The notes below the pieces were generated by a model, which was not told the origin of the DNA, did not search any database, and worked only from the letters and a program-made list of their open reading frames with translations. DNA of 64,000 nucleotides, from NCBI RefSeq assembly GCF_902705885.1, contig NZ_CACSIP010000018.1:22471-86470 (forward strand), written 5' to 3'. Positions 32,917-41,891 of this stretch are shown piece after piece (position 1 is the stretch's first letter; each line of letters begins with the position of its first letter). Origin of the DNA: Mycolicibacterium austroafricanum (GTDB lineage: Bacteria > Actinomycetota > Actinomycetes > Mycobacteriales > Mycobacteriaceae). Made by a program: the position numbers and the translations under genes.

Positions 32917-34839
32917 ATGAACGCGCATGTCGAACAGTTGGAGTTTCAGGCCGAGGCACGCCAACTGCTAGATCTGATGGTCCACTCGATCTACTCCAAC
33001 AAGGATTCGTTCCTGCGGGAGCTGATCTCGAACGCCTCCGATGCCCTGGACAAGTTGCGCATCGAAGCGTTCCGGGACAAGGATCTTGACGTCGACACCA
33101 CCGACCTGCACATCAAGATCGAGGTGGACACGGACGCACGCACGCTGACTGTTCGCGACAACGGCATCGGCATGACGCGCGCCGAGGTCGTGGATCTCAT
33201 CGGCACCCTCGCCAAGTCAGGCACCGCCGAGCTGCGCGAGCAGTTGCGCGCGGCCCGCAACGCGGCCGCCTCCCAGGAACTGATCGGCCAGTTCGGCATC
33301 GGGTTCTATTCGACCTTCATGGCGGCCGACAAGGTTGAACTGCTCACCCGAAAGGCCGGCGAGAGCGCCGCCACCCGCTGGGAGTCCAGCGGCGAGGGCA
33401 CCTACACCATCGCGTCCGTCGACGACGCCCCGCAGGGCACGGCGGTGACGCTGCACCTCAAGCCCGCCGACGCCGAAGACGAACTCCACGACTACACCTC
33501 GCAGGCGAAGATCAAGGACCTGGTCAAGAAGTACTCCGACTTCATCGCCTGGCCCATCCGGATGGACGTCGAGCGACGTAGACCGCCTGAAAATGAAGGT
33601 GGCGACGAGGTCGTCACCACCGAAACCGAGACACTCAACTCGATGAAGGCGCTGTGGGCCAGGCCCACAGACGAAGTCTCCGACGAGGAGTACCAGGAGT
33701 TCTACAAGCACATCGCCCACGCCTGGGACGAACCGCTCGAGATCATCCCGATGAAGGCCGAGGGCACCTTCGAGTACCAGGCCCTGCTCTTCATCCCCTC
33801 ACACGCCCCGTTCGACCTGTTCAACCGCGACACCACCGGGATACAGCTGTATGTCAAACGCGTCTTCATCATGGACGACTGCGACCAGCTCATGCCTGAT
33901 TACCTGCGCTTCATCAAGGGCGTCGTCGATGCACAGGACATGTCGCTCAACGTTTCCCGCGAAATCCTGCAGCAAGACCGGCAGGTCAAGGCGATCCGCC
34001 GGCGGCTGACGAAAAAGGTTCTTTCAACGGTCAAGGATCTACAGTCCGAACGGCCGGAGGACTACCGCGCGCTGTGGGCCCAGTTCGGTCGGGTGCTCAA
34101 AGAGGGCCTGTTGTCGGACTTCGACAACCAGGACACGCTGCTGCGCATCTGCTCGTTCGCCTCGACTCGCAGCGAGGAGCAAACCGCCACCCTCGCCGAG
34201 TACGTCGAGCGGATGAAGGACGGCCAGAAGCAGATCTTCTACGCCACCGGTGAATCGCGTCAGCAACTCCTGAAGTCGCCACACCTGGAGGCGTTCAAGG
34301 CCAAGGGCTACGAGGTGCTGCTGCTGACCGACCCGGTTGACGAGGTCTGGGTGGGAACGATATCCGAGTTCGACGGCAAGCCACTTCAATCGGTGGCCAG
34401 GGGTGAGGTCGACCTCGATTCGGAGGAGGAAACCAACACGGCCGAGCGCGAGGAGCAGGAGAAAGAGTTCGCCGGCCTGTTGACCTGGTTGCAGCAGACC
34501 TTGGCTGATCACGTCAAGGAGGTGCGGCTGTCGACCCGCCTGACCGAGTCACCGGCATGCCTGGTCACCGACACCTTCGGCATCACGCCAGCCCTCGCGC
34601 GTATCTACCAAGCCTCCGGACAGGAGGTTCCGGTCGGGAAGCGCACTCTCGAGCTCAATCCGAATCATCCACTTGTCACCGGCTTGCGCCGCGCCCATGA
34701 CGACCGGGGTGAGGAGCCCGCGCTCATCGAAACCGCCGAATTGCTCTATGGTACCGCCCTTCTCGCCGAAGGAGGCACTCCCGACGATCCGGCGAAGTTC
34801 GCTGCCCTGCTCGCAGAACGGCTGGCCCGAACAGTGTGA
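32917..34839 (+). CDS. htpG: molecular chaperone HtpG (Hsp90)
   Basis: 640 residues from ATG 32917, where the conserved N-terminus MNAHVEQLEFQAEARQLL begins. The GHKL ATPase motifs are all present: ELISNASDALDKLR (about 30), DNGIGMT (about 80), GTLAKSGT (about 97) and GQFGIGFYS (about 122). Middle and C-terminal dimerisation domains follow and length is normal. HtpG is an ATP-driven cytoplasmic chaperone. It is transcribed alone; no HspR- or CIRCE-type site was seen. Confidence 0.96.
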   Translation: MNAHVEQLEFQAEARQLLDLMVHSIYSNKDSFLRELISNASDALDKLRIEAFRDKDLDVDTTDLHIKIEVDTDARTLTVRDNGIGMTRAEVVDLIGTLAKSGTAELREQLRAARNAAASQELIGQFGIGFYSTFMAADKVELLTRKAGESAATRWESSGEGTYTIASVDDAPQGTAVTLHLKPADAEDELHDYTSQAKIKDLVKKYSDFIAWPIRMDVERRRPPENEGGDEVVTTETETLNSMKALWARPTDEVSDEEYQEFYKHIAHAWDEPLEIIPMKAEGTFEYQALLFIPSHAPFDLFNRDTTGIQLYVKRVFIMDDCDQLMPDYLRFIKGVVDAQDMSLNVSREILQQDRQVKAIRRRLTKKVLSTVKDLQSERPEDYRALWAQFGRVLKEGLLSDFDNQDTLLRICSFASTRSEEQTATLAEYVERMKDGQKQIFYATGESRQQLLKSPHLEAFKAKGYEVLLLTDPVDEVWVGTISEFDGKPLQSVARGEVDLDSEEETNTAEREEQEKEFAGLLTWLQQTLADHVKEVRLSTRLTESPACLVTDTFGITPALARIYQASGQEVPVGKRTLELNPNHPLVTGLRRAHDDRGEEPALIETAELLYGTALLAEGGTPDDPAKFAALLAERLARTV

Positions 34840-34964
34840 CGCTGGCTGCTCGCCCACGTGCTGACCTGGTCGACCAGTGTTGGCGGGCAGTGTGCGCGCA
34901 GAACGCGGCCACCTCGTCGACCAGGCCTGAGGCGTCAGCAGTCGGACGGAACTAGGCTGACCTC

Positions 34965-35630
34965 ATGACCGATCAGGACCAGGCGGCCGCCCGCCGTGAA
35001 ATCGCCGGCGCGTTGCTCTCCGCGCTCAATCGTCGCCATGAGGTGCTCGATGTGATCGTGGAGGCCGAGGACAGAGCCACCGCGGTGGCGGCCATCGCCA
35101 CGTTGTTGGACACGTCGGCGCGGGGTGCCGAGGCAGTCATGACCATGGCGTTCGATCAACTGACGAAGGATTCTCGCCGCAAGATCGCCGCAGAACTCGA
35201 CGACCTCAACAGTCAGCTGACGTTCATGCTGAACGAGCGACCGGCGAGTTCGGATGAGAGCTTGACCCTGCGCCCCTTCGCCGGTGATCCCGACCGGGAC
35301 ATCTTCGGTGCCAGATTGGACGAGGTCGGTGCTGCGGGAGACGGATCCGGTCAGCCCGCCCAACCGCTCGACGACGAAATCCGCCTCGCGGAGCGCCGCA
35401 TCGGCCAGGAAGACGCCGCCTGGTTCGTTGCCGTGGTGGCGACGGAGAAAGTCGGGATGGTGTTCGGTGAGCTCGAGCAGGGCGAGGTGAACGTCAGGGT
35501 CTGGATACACCCGGACCATCGGAAGAAGGGCTACGGCACCGCCGCGCTCCGGCGGTCACGCTCGGAGATGGCGAGGAACTTTCCCGCCGTGCCGATGGTC
35601 GTGCGAGCACAGGGCTCCAACCCGACGTAG
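34965..35630 (+). CDS. GyrA-like helical segment fused to a GNAT acetyltransferase domain
   Basis: 221 residues. Residues about 10-90 resemble the C-gate/coiled-coil segment of DNA gyrase subunit A: LLSALNRRHEVLDVIVEAED, then TLLDTSARGAEAVMTMAFDQL where GyrA has LLDIDEIQAQAILDMQLRRL. Residues about 98-221 are a GNAT domain with the acetyl-CoA loop HPDHRKKGYGTAALR (about 180). The GNAT fold seems cut short: the stop comes at GSNPT, before the last strand and helix. Function is unknown; an acetyltransferase recruited to gyrase is conceivable but is only inference. Confidence 0.6.
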   Translation: MTDQDQAAARREIAGALLSALNRRHEVLDVIVEAEDRATAVAAIATLLDTSARGAEAVMTMAFDQLTKDSRRKIAAELDDLNSQLTFMLNERPASSDESLTLRPFAGDPDRDIFGARLDEVGAAGDGSGQPAQPLDDEIRLAERRIGQEDAAWFVAVVATEKVGMVFGELEQGEVNVRVWIHPDHRKKGYGTAALRRSRSEMARNFPAVPMVVRAQGSNPT

Positions 35631-35728
35631 CCCGACGAGTCAGAGCTGGTTGAGGCGATGCACAACCCGGTTCCCACATCATCTGCCCGCGCCGGAAACC
35701 AGCAAGGATTGGGTGGGGTCGGTCGGGT

Positions 35729-37036
35729 TCAGAACGCCCGCAGGTTGTCCCGCAACAGGGTGTGAGAATAGCTCGTCCGGGTCAGGCCCCTCGCCTGCAG
35801 CGCCGGCACCAGCCCGTCGCAGATCTCGATGATCCTGTGACGCGTCAGCGAGCCGCCATCCCCTGGGAACAGGAAGCCGTCGCCGCCGACCTCCTCCATC
35901 GCCGCCGCCATGATGTCGGCGACCTGGTCCGGCGTACCGACGGCCTCGAAGGAGCTGGCGCCGCCTGCCGATCGGGCCTGGATGCACTGGCGCAGCGTCT
36001 TGCCGGTTCCCCACTGGGCGAACCCAGCGAGTGATCCCTGTTCGCCCCGCGTGACGAAGTACGGGACCGGCTCATCAAGATCCATCTTGGTGAAGTCCGC
36101 GTAGAAGTTGGAGCTCAACGCCTTCAGACGTGCCGGGATCTCGTCCTCGCTCATCGGCTTGACCTTGGCTCGTGCCTCCGCCTCGGTCTCGCCGAGGATC
36201 GGGGAGAACAGGAACATCACCTTCACGTCATCAGGATCGCGCCCAGCGGCGGCGGCCTGCGTGCGGATGTCCGCGCGGTACTCCTTCATCCCTTCGATTC
36301 CAGTCGCCCAGGCGATGATCGCGTCAGCGTGCTTGGCGGCGAAGGCCCGCCCCGCGGGGGACCCCCCGGCTTGCAGGTAGACGGGGCGCCCCTGCGGGGA
36401 GCGGACGCACGTCAGGGGCCCCCGCGACTTGAAGTGCTTGCCGACGAAGTCGACGTCATGGACCTTACCGGGATCGATGTAGATCCCCTTCTCGCGATCG
36501 CGCACGATCGCCCCCGGTTCCCAGCTGTCGCACAGGGCGTTCACGAGTTCCACGAACTCGTCGGCGATCTCATAGCGCAAATCGTGTTCCGGCATCTCAT
36601 CGAGGCCGTAGTTCTGGGCCGCTTCGTCCTTGGCGCTGGTGACCACGTTCCAGCCGAAGCGCCCACTCGTGAGCGAGTCCATTGTGGACGCCAGGCGCGC
36701 CAACGCATACGGGTGGTAGAACGTCGTGGACATCGTCGCGACGATGCCCAGTTGCCGGGTCAGCGCGCCGACCTTCGCGGCCAGCGGCACCGGATCCTGT
36801 TTCGGACAGGAGTCTCCGTTCTCCAGGGCGCGAGCCGTGGTGCCTTCCAGACCGCGCGGGATCCCGACGGTGTCTTCCAGCATCAGGAAGTCGAAGCAGG
36901 CCCGCTCGAGCGCCTGGGCCAACTCGACGTAGAAGTCACCTGTGAACGGAACCCCCTCCGACAGCGTGTACGGAGTCTTCCACTCGTTGGCCTGGAAGGT
37001 CTGGAACCATCCGAGGTGGAACGGTTTTGCTGGCAT
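35729..37036 (-). CDS. LLM-class flavin-dependent monooxygenase (NtaA/SnaA/DszA family)
   Basis: 435 residues. It has the luciferase-like TIM barrel of the NtaA/SnaA/SoxA/DszA group, with typical segments FLMLEDTVGIP (about 49), TMSTTFYHPYALARLASTMDSLTSGRFGWNVVTS (about 100-135), and SPQGRPVYLQAGGSPAGRAFAAKHADAI (about 210). These enzymes use FMNH2 from a partner reductase to oxygenate sulfur compounds, nitrilotriacetate or related substrates. No reductase gene is next to it. It is the last core gene before the integration hot spot. Confidence 0.88.
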   Translation of the reverse strand: MPAKPFHLGWFQTFQANEWKTPYTLSEGVPFTGDFYVELAQALERACFDFLMLEDTVGIPRGLEGTTARALENGDSCPKQDPVPLAAKVGALTRQLGIVATMSTTFYHPYALARLASTMDSLTSGRFGWNVVTSAKDEAAQNYGLDEMPEHDLRYEIADEFVELVNALCDSWEPGAIVRDREKGIYIDPGKVHDVDFVGKHFKSRGPLTCVRSPQGRPVYLQAGGSPAGRAFAAKHADAIIAWATGIEGMKEYRADIRTQAAAAGRDPDDVKVMFLFSPILGETEAEARAKVKPMSEDEIPARLKALSSNFYADFTKMDLDEPVPYFVTRGEQGSLAGFAQWGTGKTLRQCIQARSAGGASSFEAVGTPDQVADIMAAAMEEVGGDGFLFPGDGGSLTRHRIIEICDGLVPALQARGLTRTSYSHTLLRDNLRAF

Positions 37037-37208
37037 CTGTCCTCATCAACGATGTTGAACTGTCAGCGAAATCCAATCGCGGCACCGTGTCCATCATGTT
37101 TCTCCCGCGTCTCGCTCGAATTAGGCTGGTAGGTCGCGAATCGAGTCACAGGTCCCAGGCCACAGATCGCCGGATGGTCTTGGTTCGCACACGGCCAGTG
37201 GCCAAACA

Positions 37209-37243
37209 AAAACCCGCTCTGACACCGGCCAGAACGGGGTTTC
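37209..37243. terminator. imperfect hairpin of the leftmost scar
   Basis: AAACCCGCTCT and AGAACGGGGTTT pair imperfectly around GACACCGGCC. It is a diverged copy of the perfect hairpin at 42726-42759. Confidence 0.45.
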
Positions 37244-37249
37244 GTGCGT

Positions 37250-37283
37250 TGGGTTGGCAGGATTTGAACCTGCGACCACCTGC
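37250..37283 (-). pseudogene. tRNA-Pro 3'-end fragment (integration scar)
   Basis: On the minus strand it reads GGTGGTCGCAGGTTCAAATC then CTGCCAACCCA: variable loop, T-arm and acceptor strand of a proline tRNA. The core GTGGTCGCAGGTTCAAATCC is identical to the intact gene at 54093-54166. No anticodon arm or 5' half precedes it, so it is a fragment and not a functional tRNA. Confidence 0.7.
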
Positions 37284-37433
37284 TAGATCTGTTTTTCCTT
37301 GGCACCGTCGGCGTCCGCTACGGGGCACTCAGAGTCGGCACTCAAGCAAGGAGTATTTGCGCGCCGCTCCCCCGGAATCGCGACCGCAGCTGGCGCCGGT
37401 GTACACGTGGGCTGCTCGCTGTTCGGGATGGCA

Positions 37434-37820
37434 TCAGTGTCCGGAAGCCACTACTCGTCGGGCCGACTCGACCAGGTGCTCCGCCGCGCGGTTCATCTTC
37501 TTCAACTCAGCTGAGGTCAGGTCCTGATGCGTATAGGCGGCCTTGTTCTTCAAATTCAACAGCGTGTTCAAGTGTCGTTCGGACCCGCTGTCCGCCCGCT
37601 TAAGCAGAGCGAGCGCCTCGTGATGCTTGCCGGTGTTCGAGTGCGTTCCGAGGCGGACGCAGCAGATCACGTCCGAGGCGGCGATGCCGGCATCGACATA
37701 TAGATCACCAGCGGCGTTGGGCAGTTCCTCTCCCAGATGATCAGCGGCAGCGAAGAACTCGTTCGCCTTGGGCATACGCCCCGCGGTGACCACGGCGTCG
37801 CAGTCGCGCCGTCCCGCCAT
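37434..37820 (-). CDS. HEPN-domain protein, partner of the MNT nucleotidyltransferase
   Basis: 128 all-helical residues with features of small HEPN proteins: FFAAADHLGEELPNAAGDLYVDAGIAASDVICCVRLG (helices 1-2) and HLNTLLNLKNKAAYTHQDLTSAELKKMNRAAEHLVESARRVV. The classical R-x4-6-H RNase motif is not clear; NKAAYTH may hold the His. It lies 38 bp after the nucleotidyltransferase gene on the same strand. MNT-HEPN pairs act as toxin-antitoxin systems in which the MNT protein modifies the HEPN protein; that is the likely role here. Confidence 0.7.
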   Translation of the reverse strand: MAGRRDCDAVVTAGRMPKANEFFAAADHLGEELPNAAGDLYVDAGIAASDVICCVRLGTHSNTGKHHEALALLKRADSGSERHLNTLLNLKNKAAYTHQDLTSAELKKMNRAAEHLVESARRVVASGH

Positions 37821-37858
37821 CAGGATCTCCTCGCTGCCGGAGAGCTACCAATCGGGCG

Positions 37859-38488
37859 TCACTGCATGGTGAACCAGGCCCGTGTCCCCGCGACGGTCAG
37901 GCCTTGCTCGGCCACGTCACGAAGCAAGGGTTCATCGGCGGCGGCAGCGGCGGCAAGATCACGTTGGGTGTACTCGACGACGCGGGCGTCGTTGCCGGTC
38001 CACGCGGTGACCAGTCGGGCGAGTTCGGTCAGCCGCTGCTCCCACGGGTCTGGACTGTCGTCCTGAGCGTCGAGATCGGGTGGGCAGGCACGGACCAGAA
38101 ACAGGTCGATGTCGCTGTCGAGGGTCATCCGGCCGGTCGCAGCGGACCCGAACACCGCGGCGTACTTCAGATCCTCGCCCCAACCCTCCAGGTGGGCCTC
38201 GAGTCGCTCCAAGAGGATGGCGGTGAGCCGTGAGAGCGCCATAATCGGCTCGGCTGCAAGATGTTCGGTGTTGAGTCGATAAGTGTTTGTCCTGCCTACC
38301 TGATCGTTGAGCACGACGCCCTGGGCGGTAAGCCGGGTGAGGACCTTGCGGATGCCTTCGCCCGACACCGTACTGAGGATGCGCTGGATCTGGGAGATCG
38401 TGAACGTGACATCAGCGCTTGCCAAGACGCCCAGGACGTCGCCGTCCAACGTTGGCGTCACCGTGGCGAACGGCTTATTCAACTGCAT
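37859..38488 (-). CDS. nucleotidyltransferase (MNT) with N-terminal winged helix
   Basis: 209 residues from ATG 38488 (GAGGTG upstream). The N-terminal 80 residues are an HTH domain (DVTFTISQIQRILSTVSGEGIRKVLTRLTAQGVV). The C-terminal domain is a minimal nucleotidyltransferase with the GS-x10-DxD motif, GSAATGRMTLDSDIDLFLV (about 115). This is the antitoxin-like partner of the HEPN protein just downstream. The HTH suggests it also represses its own operon, and two AACTAWAGTT boxes upstream (38509-38538) are the likely operators. It is cargo of the decayed island. Confidence 0.8.
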   Translation of the reverse strand: MQLNKPFATVTPTLDGDVLGVLASADVTFTISQIQRILSTVSGEGIRKVLTRLTAQGVVLNDQVGRTNTYRLNTEHLAAEPIMALSRLTAILLERLEAHLEGWGEDLKYAAVFGSAATGRMTLDSDIDLFLVRACPPDLDAQDDSPDPWEQRLTELARLVTAWTGNDARVVEYTQRDLAAAAAADEPLLRDVAEQGLTVAGTRAWFTMQ

Positions 38489-38508
38489 CTTGAGCACCTC
38501 GCGACTCG

Positions 38509-38539
38509 AACTAAAGTTAGAGTAACACAACTATAGTTG
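38509..38539. promoter_or_regulatory. tandem AACTAWAGTT operator-like boxes
   Basis: AACTAAAGTT (38509-38518) and AACTATAGTT (38529-38538) start exactly 20 bp apart, two helical turns. The second extends to a perfect 12-bp palindrome, CAACTATAGTTG. They end 20 bp upstream of the MNT start and probably overlap its promoter. Confidence 0.6.
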
Positions 38540-38581
38540 CACACAGTGTTTTGGGCGCCCAGAGCCCTGAACGTAGAGCGC

Positions 38582-38655
38582 GATGCTCGCGAGCGATTTG
38601 CCGGTGCACGTCATTACGGCCTGGCACGGACACGGTCCGGTCGTCTCCCTGGCGA
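38582..38655 (+). pseudogene. short tyrosine-integrase C-terminal remnant
   Basis: This 74-bp stretch aligns to the integrase fragment at 42519-42592 with roughly 85% identity by eye. Translated it gives MLASDLPVHVITAWHGHGPVVSL against MLASGLPVHVVAAWHGHDPAVSL, the box around the second catalytic His. Nothing else of the gene remains. It marks the right edge of a separate, older integration layer that carries the MNT-HEPN pair. Confidence 0.65.
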
Positions 38656-38877
38656 ATGCCGTGAGGGACCGACGGTGAGAATCGCTAGCACAATGCGTTT
38701 CACCATTCACATCCCTGAACTAGATGGGTCGGTACCGACTCTGCCTCGCCCACCTCTTCCGCAGGTCAGTTGAAGGCATTCACGCGGGCAATGTCGTTCA
38801 TTTCAGGCCGCGAATCGCGTTCGCTTGCCAAGCGTCTGTGGCACGATCCTCGCCGGGGTTAGTTGGAGGGGGATTCG

Positions 38878-41502
38878 GTGGGTTTCTACATCCGCAAGAG
38901 CCTGAGTGCTGGGCCGTTCCGGTTCAATCTCAGCAAGTCCGGCGTCGGTGTCAGCGTGGGCGTTCCAGGGTTCCGGGTGGGCACAGGTCCGCGCGGGAAC
39001 TACGTGCACATGGGCCGTGGCGGCGTGTACTACCGTGCCACGCTCAACGGCAACACCACGCCGGCGACACAGCAATCTATGGAGTCGTACCCGGCGGCGG
39101 ACCCGTTCCGGCCGAGTGGCGTGCTGATGGAAGATGTCAGCGGTGCCACAGCAATGGAACTCGCACCCACCGGCGGCGGGGACATTGTCGACCAACTCAA
39201 TACCGCCGCCTCACGTACCGCGTGGGGCTGGTGGGTCTCCGGTGCCGCAGTGCTGCTCGGTCTACTCACGCTGCCGTGGGGACTCATCGTGTGGGCAGTG
39301 ATGGCGCCGCTGTGCGTGTGGCTGGTGCTCAACGACCGCGCACGCAAGACGGTGGTGCTGTTCTACGACGTCGAAGACGAAACCTTCACCTGGTTCGACA
39401 CGCTCGTGAAGACCTGGCCGTGGCTGAGCGGCTCACAGCGGTTGTGGCGGGTGCTGCAGTCGGGCGACGTGACGACGACCCATCAGTTCAAAACCAACTC
39501 CGGGGCCAGCCGGGTCCTCAGACGCGTAGCCGCCTCTTCCAATACCAACGGGCCCAAGGTGCTCTCGACGAACATCGCCGTCCCAGGGATCACCGCCGGC
39601 AAGGCCGCACTGCACTTTCTGCCCGACCGCGTTCTGGTCCAGGACGGCAATCGGTTCAGCGACATCGGCTACACCCACCTCCGGGTGTCCGCGGGCGACA
39701 CCCAATTCATCGAGGACGGAGCCACGCCCGGTGACTCCGTACGGGTTGGCCAGACCTGGCAGTACGTCAACGTCAAGGGTGGCCCCGACCGCCGCTACAA
39801 GAACAACCGCGTGCTTCCCATCATGCGCTACGGCTCCATCGACTTCGCCAGTCCCCACGGCTTGCAGTGGCAGCTACAGACCTCCCGAGCCGACGCGCCC
39901 GCGCCGGTCAGACACGCCATCGTCACCGCCCCCGCACTCAAGCAAACAACGCCGCCTCAAGCACCGCAATCGCGCCGCCCAGCCACACGGAACCGGCCGA
40001 TCGACTCCCGCTCACCGCAGCCGCATTCTTCGCATCCCCCCGAAGTCCAGCAGACCCAGGCTGCCGGCAAATCGGTATCGACAAGTGGGTTTATCTCCGC
40101 GAACCTGATCCGACAGCCAACCGCCCATCCAGCTAGTGCTGCGACGTTCACCGCGATCGATCTGGAAACGACCGGCCTGGATCCATCCAGCGACCAGATC
40201 GTGGAGATCGGGCTGGTCAAATTCAGTGCCGACGGCACGATCATCGATGAGTTCGCGACACTGGTGAACAGTCCCGGCTCCGACGCTGAAGCACGCGCCA
40301 TTCACGGCATTGACGACGACGATCTGGTCGGAGCGCCCTCGATCACACAAGTGCTCGACGAAGCGTTGGCGTTCATTGCAGGGACCGTCCTCGTCGCGCA
40401 TAACTGCGATTTCGAGCAACGGTTCCTCACGGCCGCCGCCCGCCGGGCAAACTTGGCGCTGCCAAACATCGTTACACTGTGCACCCTTGAAACCTCTCGG
40501 CGCCAATTGGAGGGCCGCGCTTTCAGCCTCACCGCGATGTACAAGACCGCCACCGGTGGCTGGTCGGACCAGAAGCACACCGCACTCGGTGATGCCCGCG
40601 CCGTGCGTGAGGTGCTGCTATGGCTGCTGCACAGCGCACCGCAGCCGCTCCATCTCACGCACGCGCCGCCACTCGGTGATGAACGCCCGTTCAGCGAGTG
40701 TCCCGTGAGCTGCCGGCCCGTACCGCTGACGCGGTGCTCAGTTGCCGAACTCCTCGACTCCTTCCCGCAGTCACCGAAACAGCGAGCCGGTGACCCCGTC
40801 CAGTCCGAACAGTACGTTGCGCTGCTAGCTGACGCCGTCGACGACGGACGACTCACCCACGCAGAAGCCGATGCCCTTACCCAACAGGCACGCCGCACCC
40901 GACTCACGGGCCCCCAGCTACGCGGCCTGCATCAGAAGGCCTGGGATGCAACCTATCCCGACGCCCACAACACTGATTGGCGAGCCCTGGCACTGGTGGA
41001 ACGCCGCGAAATGTACCTGCTAGCCGACGCACTGGGGCTACCCGAACTGGCCGCACGCATCAACGACGTCATTCAGGAATGCGCCGAACCAGCGCCACCC
41101 GCCGAAGCCCGCTATCTGCGCGGACTGCGCATCGCCATCGTTGGAGACCACAGCGACAGCATTGAACTGCGCAAACATGCGGAGTCGTACGGCGCCAAGC
41201 TCGCCGTCAACATCACCAAGACCGTCAAGTGGATGGTCAGCACCACACCCGATGCCACAGATTCTCGACACACCACCGCCCGCAAGCTCGCCATACCGAT
41301 CATCAGCCCGGCAGACGGATCAGCCCGGTTGGAAGAAGCCGTACGTGAAGCTGAACTCAAAGCCTACGAACGACAACGCGAAATCGACCGCCACGCCGCT
41401 CTACGCCAACAACGCGCCGACGAAGCCGACGCCTACTGGAGACCGTCCTGGCGCACCCAAGAGCTCGACCACGACCCAGGGCGAGAGCCCTGGGACGAGT
41501 AA
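38878..41502 (+). CDS. DUF4236 - transmembrane - DEDDh exonuclease - BRCT fusion protein
   Basis: 874 residues from GTG 38878, preceded by GGAGGGGGA. Residues 1-50 are a DUF4236 domain (GFYIRKSLSAGPFRFNLSKSGVGV). Two membrane helices follow at about 117-152. Residues about 160-330 are uncharacterised, and about 330-420 a Pro/Gln-rich linker. A complete DEDDh 3'-5' exonuclease domain of DnaQ type lies at about 423-585: AIDLETTGLD, VAHNCDFEQRF and DQKHTALGDARAV supply all five active residues. A BRCT-like domain is at about 745-825 (RYLRGLRIAIVGD, HAESYGAKLAVNI). The tail is charged and helical. A membrane-anchored nuclease alone on an island suggests anti-phage defence, by inference. Confidence 0.8.
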   Translation: MGFYIRKSLSAGPFRFNLSKSGVGVSVGVPGFRVGTGPRGNYVHMGRGGVYYRATLNGNTTPATQQSMESYPAADPFRPSGVLMEDVSGATAMELAPTGGGDIVDQLNTAASRTAWGWWVSGAAVLLGLLTLPWGLIVWAVMAPLCVWLVLNDRARKTVVLFYDVEDETFTWFDTLVKTWPWLSGSQRLWRVLQSGDVTTTHQFKTNSGASRVLRRVAASSNTNGPKVLSTNIAVPGITAGKAALHFLPDRVLVQDGNRFSDIGYTHLRVSAGDTQFIEDGATPGDSVRVGQTWQYVNVKGGPDRRYKNNRVLPIMRYGSIDFASPHGLQWQLQTSRADAPAPVRHAIVTAPALKQTTPPQAPQSRRPATRNRPIDSRSPQPHSSHPPEVQQTQAAGKSVSTSGFISANLIRQPTAHPASAATFTAIDLETTGLDPSSDQIVEIGLVKFSADGTIIDEFATLVNSPGSDAEARAIHGIDDDDLVGAPSITQVLDEALAFIAGTVLVAHNCDFEQRFLTAAARRANLALPNIVTLCTLETSRRQLEGRAFSLTAMYKTATGGWSDQKHTALGDARAVREVLLWLLHSAPQPLHLTHAPPLGDERPFSECPVSCRPVPLTRCSVAELLDSFPQSPKQRAGDPVQSEQYVALLADAVDDGRLTHAEADALTQQARRTRLTGPQLRGLHQKAWDATYPDAHNTDWRALALVERREMYLLADALGLPELAARINDVIQECAEPAPPAEARYLRGLRIAIVGDHSDSIELRKHAESYGAKLAVNITKTVKWMVSTTPDATDSRHTTARKLAIPIISPADGSARLEEAVREAELKAYERQREIDRHAALRQQRADEADAYWRPSWRTQELDHDPGREPWDE

Positions 41503-41891
41503 GCTCGAGATTCGGCACACGTCGGCGAGCCCGAGAACTTGACTGCAAAGCTGCCGCGACCCCGCGAGCATAGGTCTCTGGAGCTTGCCAATCAAGCGCC
41601 TGACGCAGTGTCGCTGACTCCCGACGACCTTCTTTGCTGCTGCCTCAACAGCATCGCAGCGAAACTTGATCGCTCGTTGTCCGCACTTGTCGCCGATCCA
41701 TCGAGACAAGCAGCGAATTCTGTTGATGCACAAAGATCTCCGATACCAATGTGCTGATCCCTGTGGACTAGTAGCTGCCCCTTCTCACGCGCTTCGATCA
41801 GTCGATAGGAGTTGCGCAACTCCAACGACTGCCAGAGCTGCAGCAGGCGCTCTGTAGTGCATCACACCGTGCAGCGAGGAGGTGAACAAGA
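41503..41891. other. non-coding stretch, no gene seen
   Basis: About 390 bases with lower GC than the window average. Short open frames on both strands are unconvincing. GGAGG at 41878 serves the HTH frame that follows. Confidence 0.4.

Noticed and set aside
37250..37283. Possible complete tRNA at 37.25 kb
   Set aside because: Only the variable loop, T-arm and acceptor 3' strand are present; no anticodon arm or matching 5' acceptor strand upstream on the minus strand.
41401..41733. 110-codon minus-strand open frame after the exonuclease fusion
   Set aside because: It overlaps the 3' end of the fusion gene, has no ribosome site and no recognisable domain.
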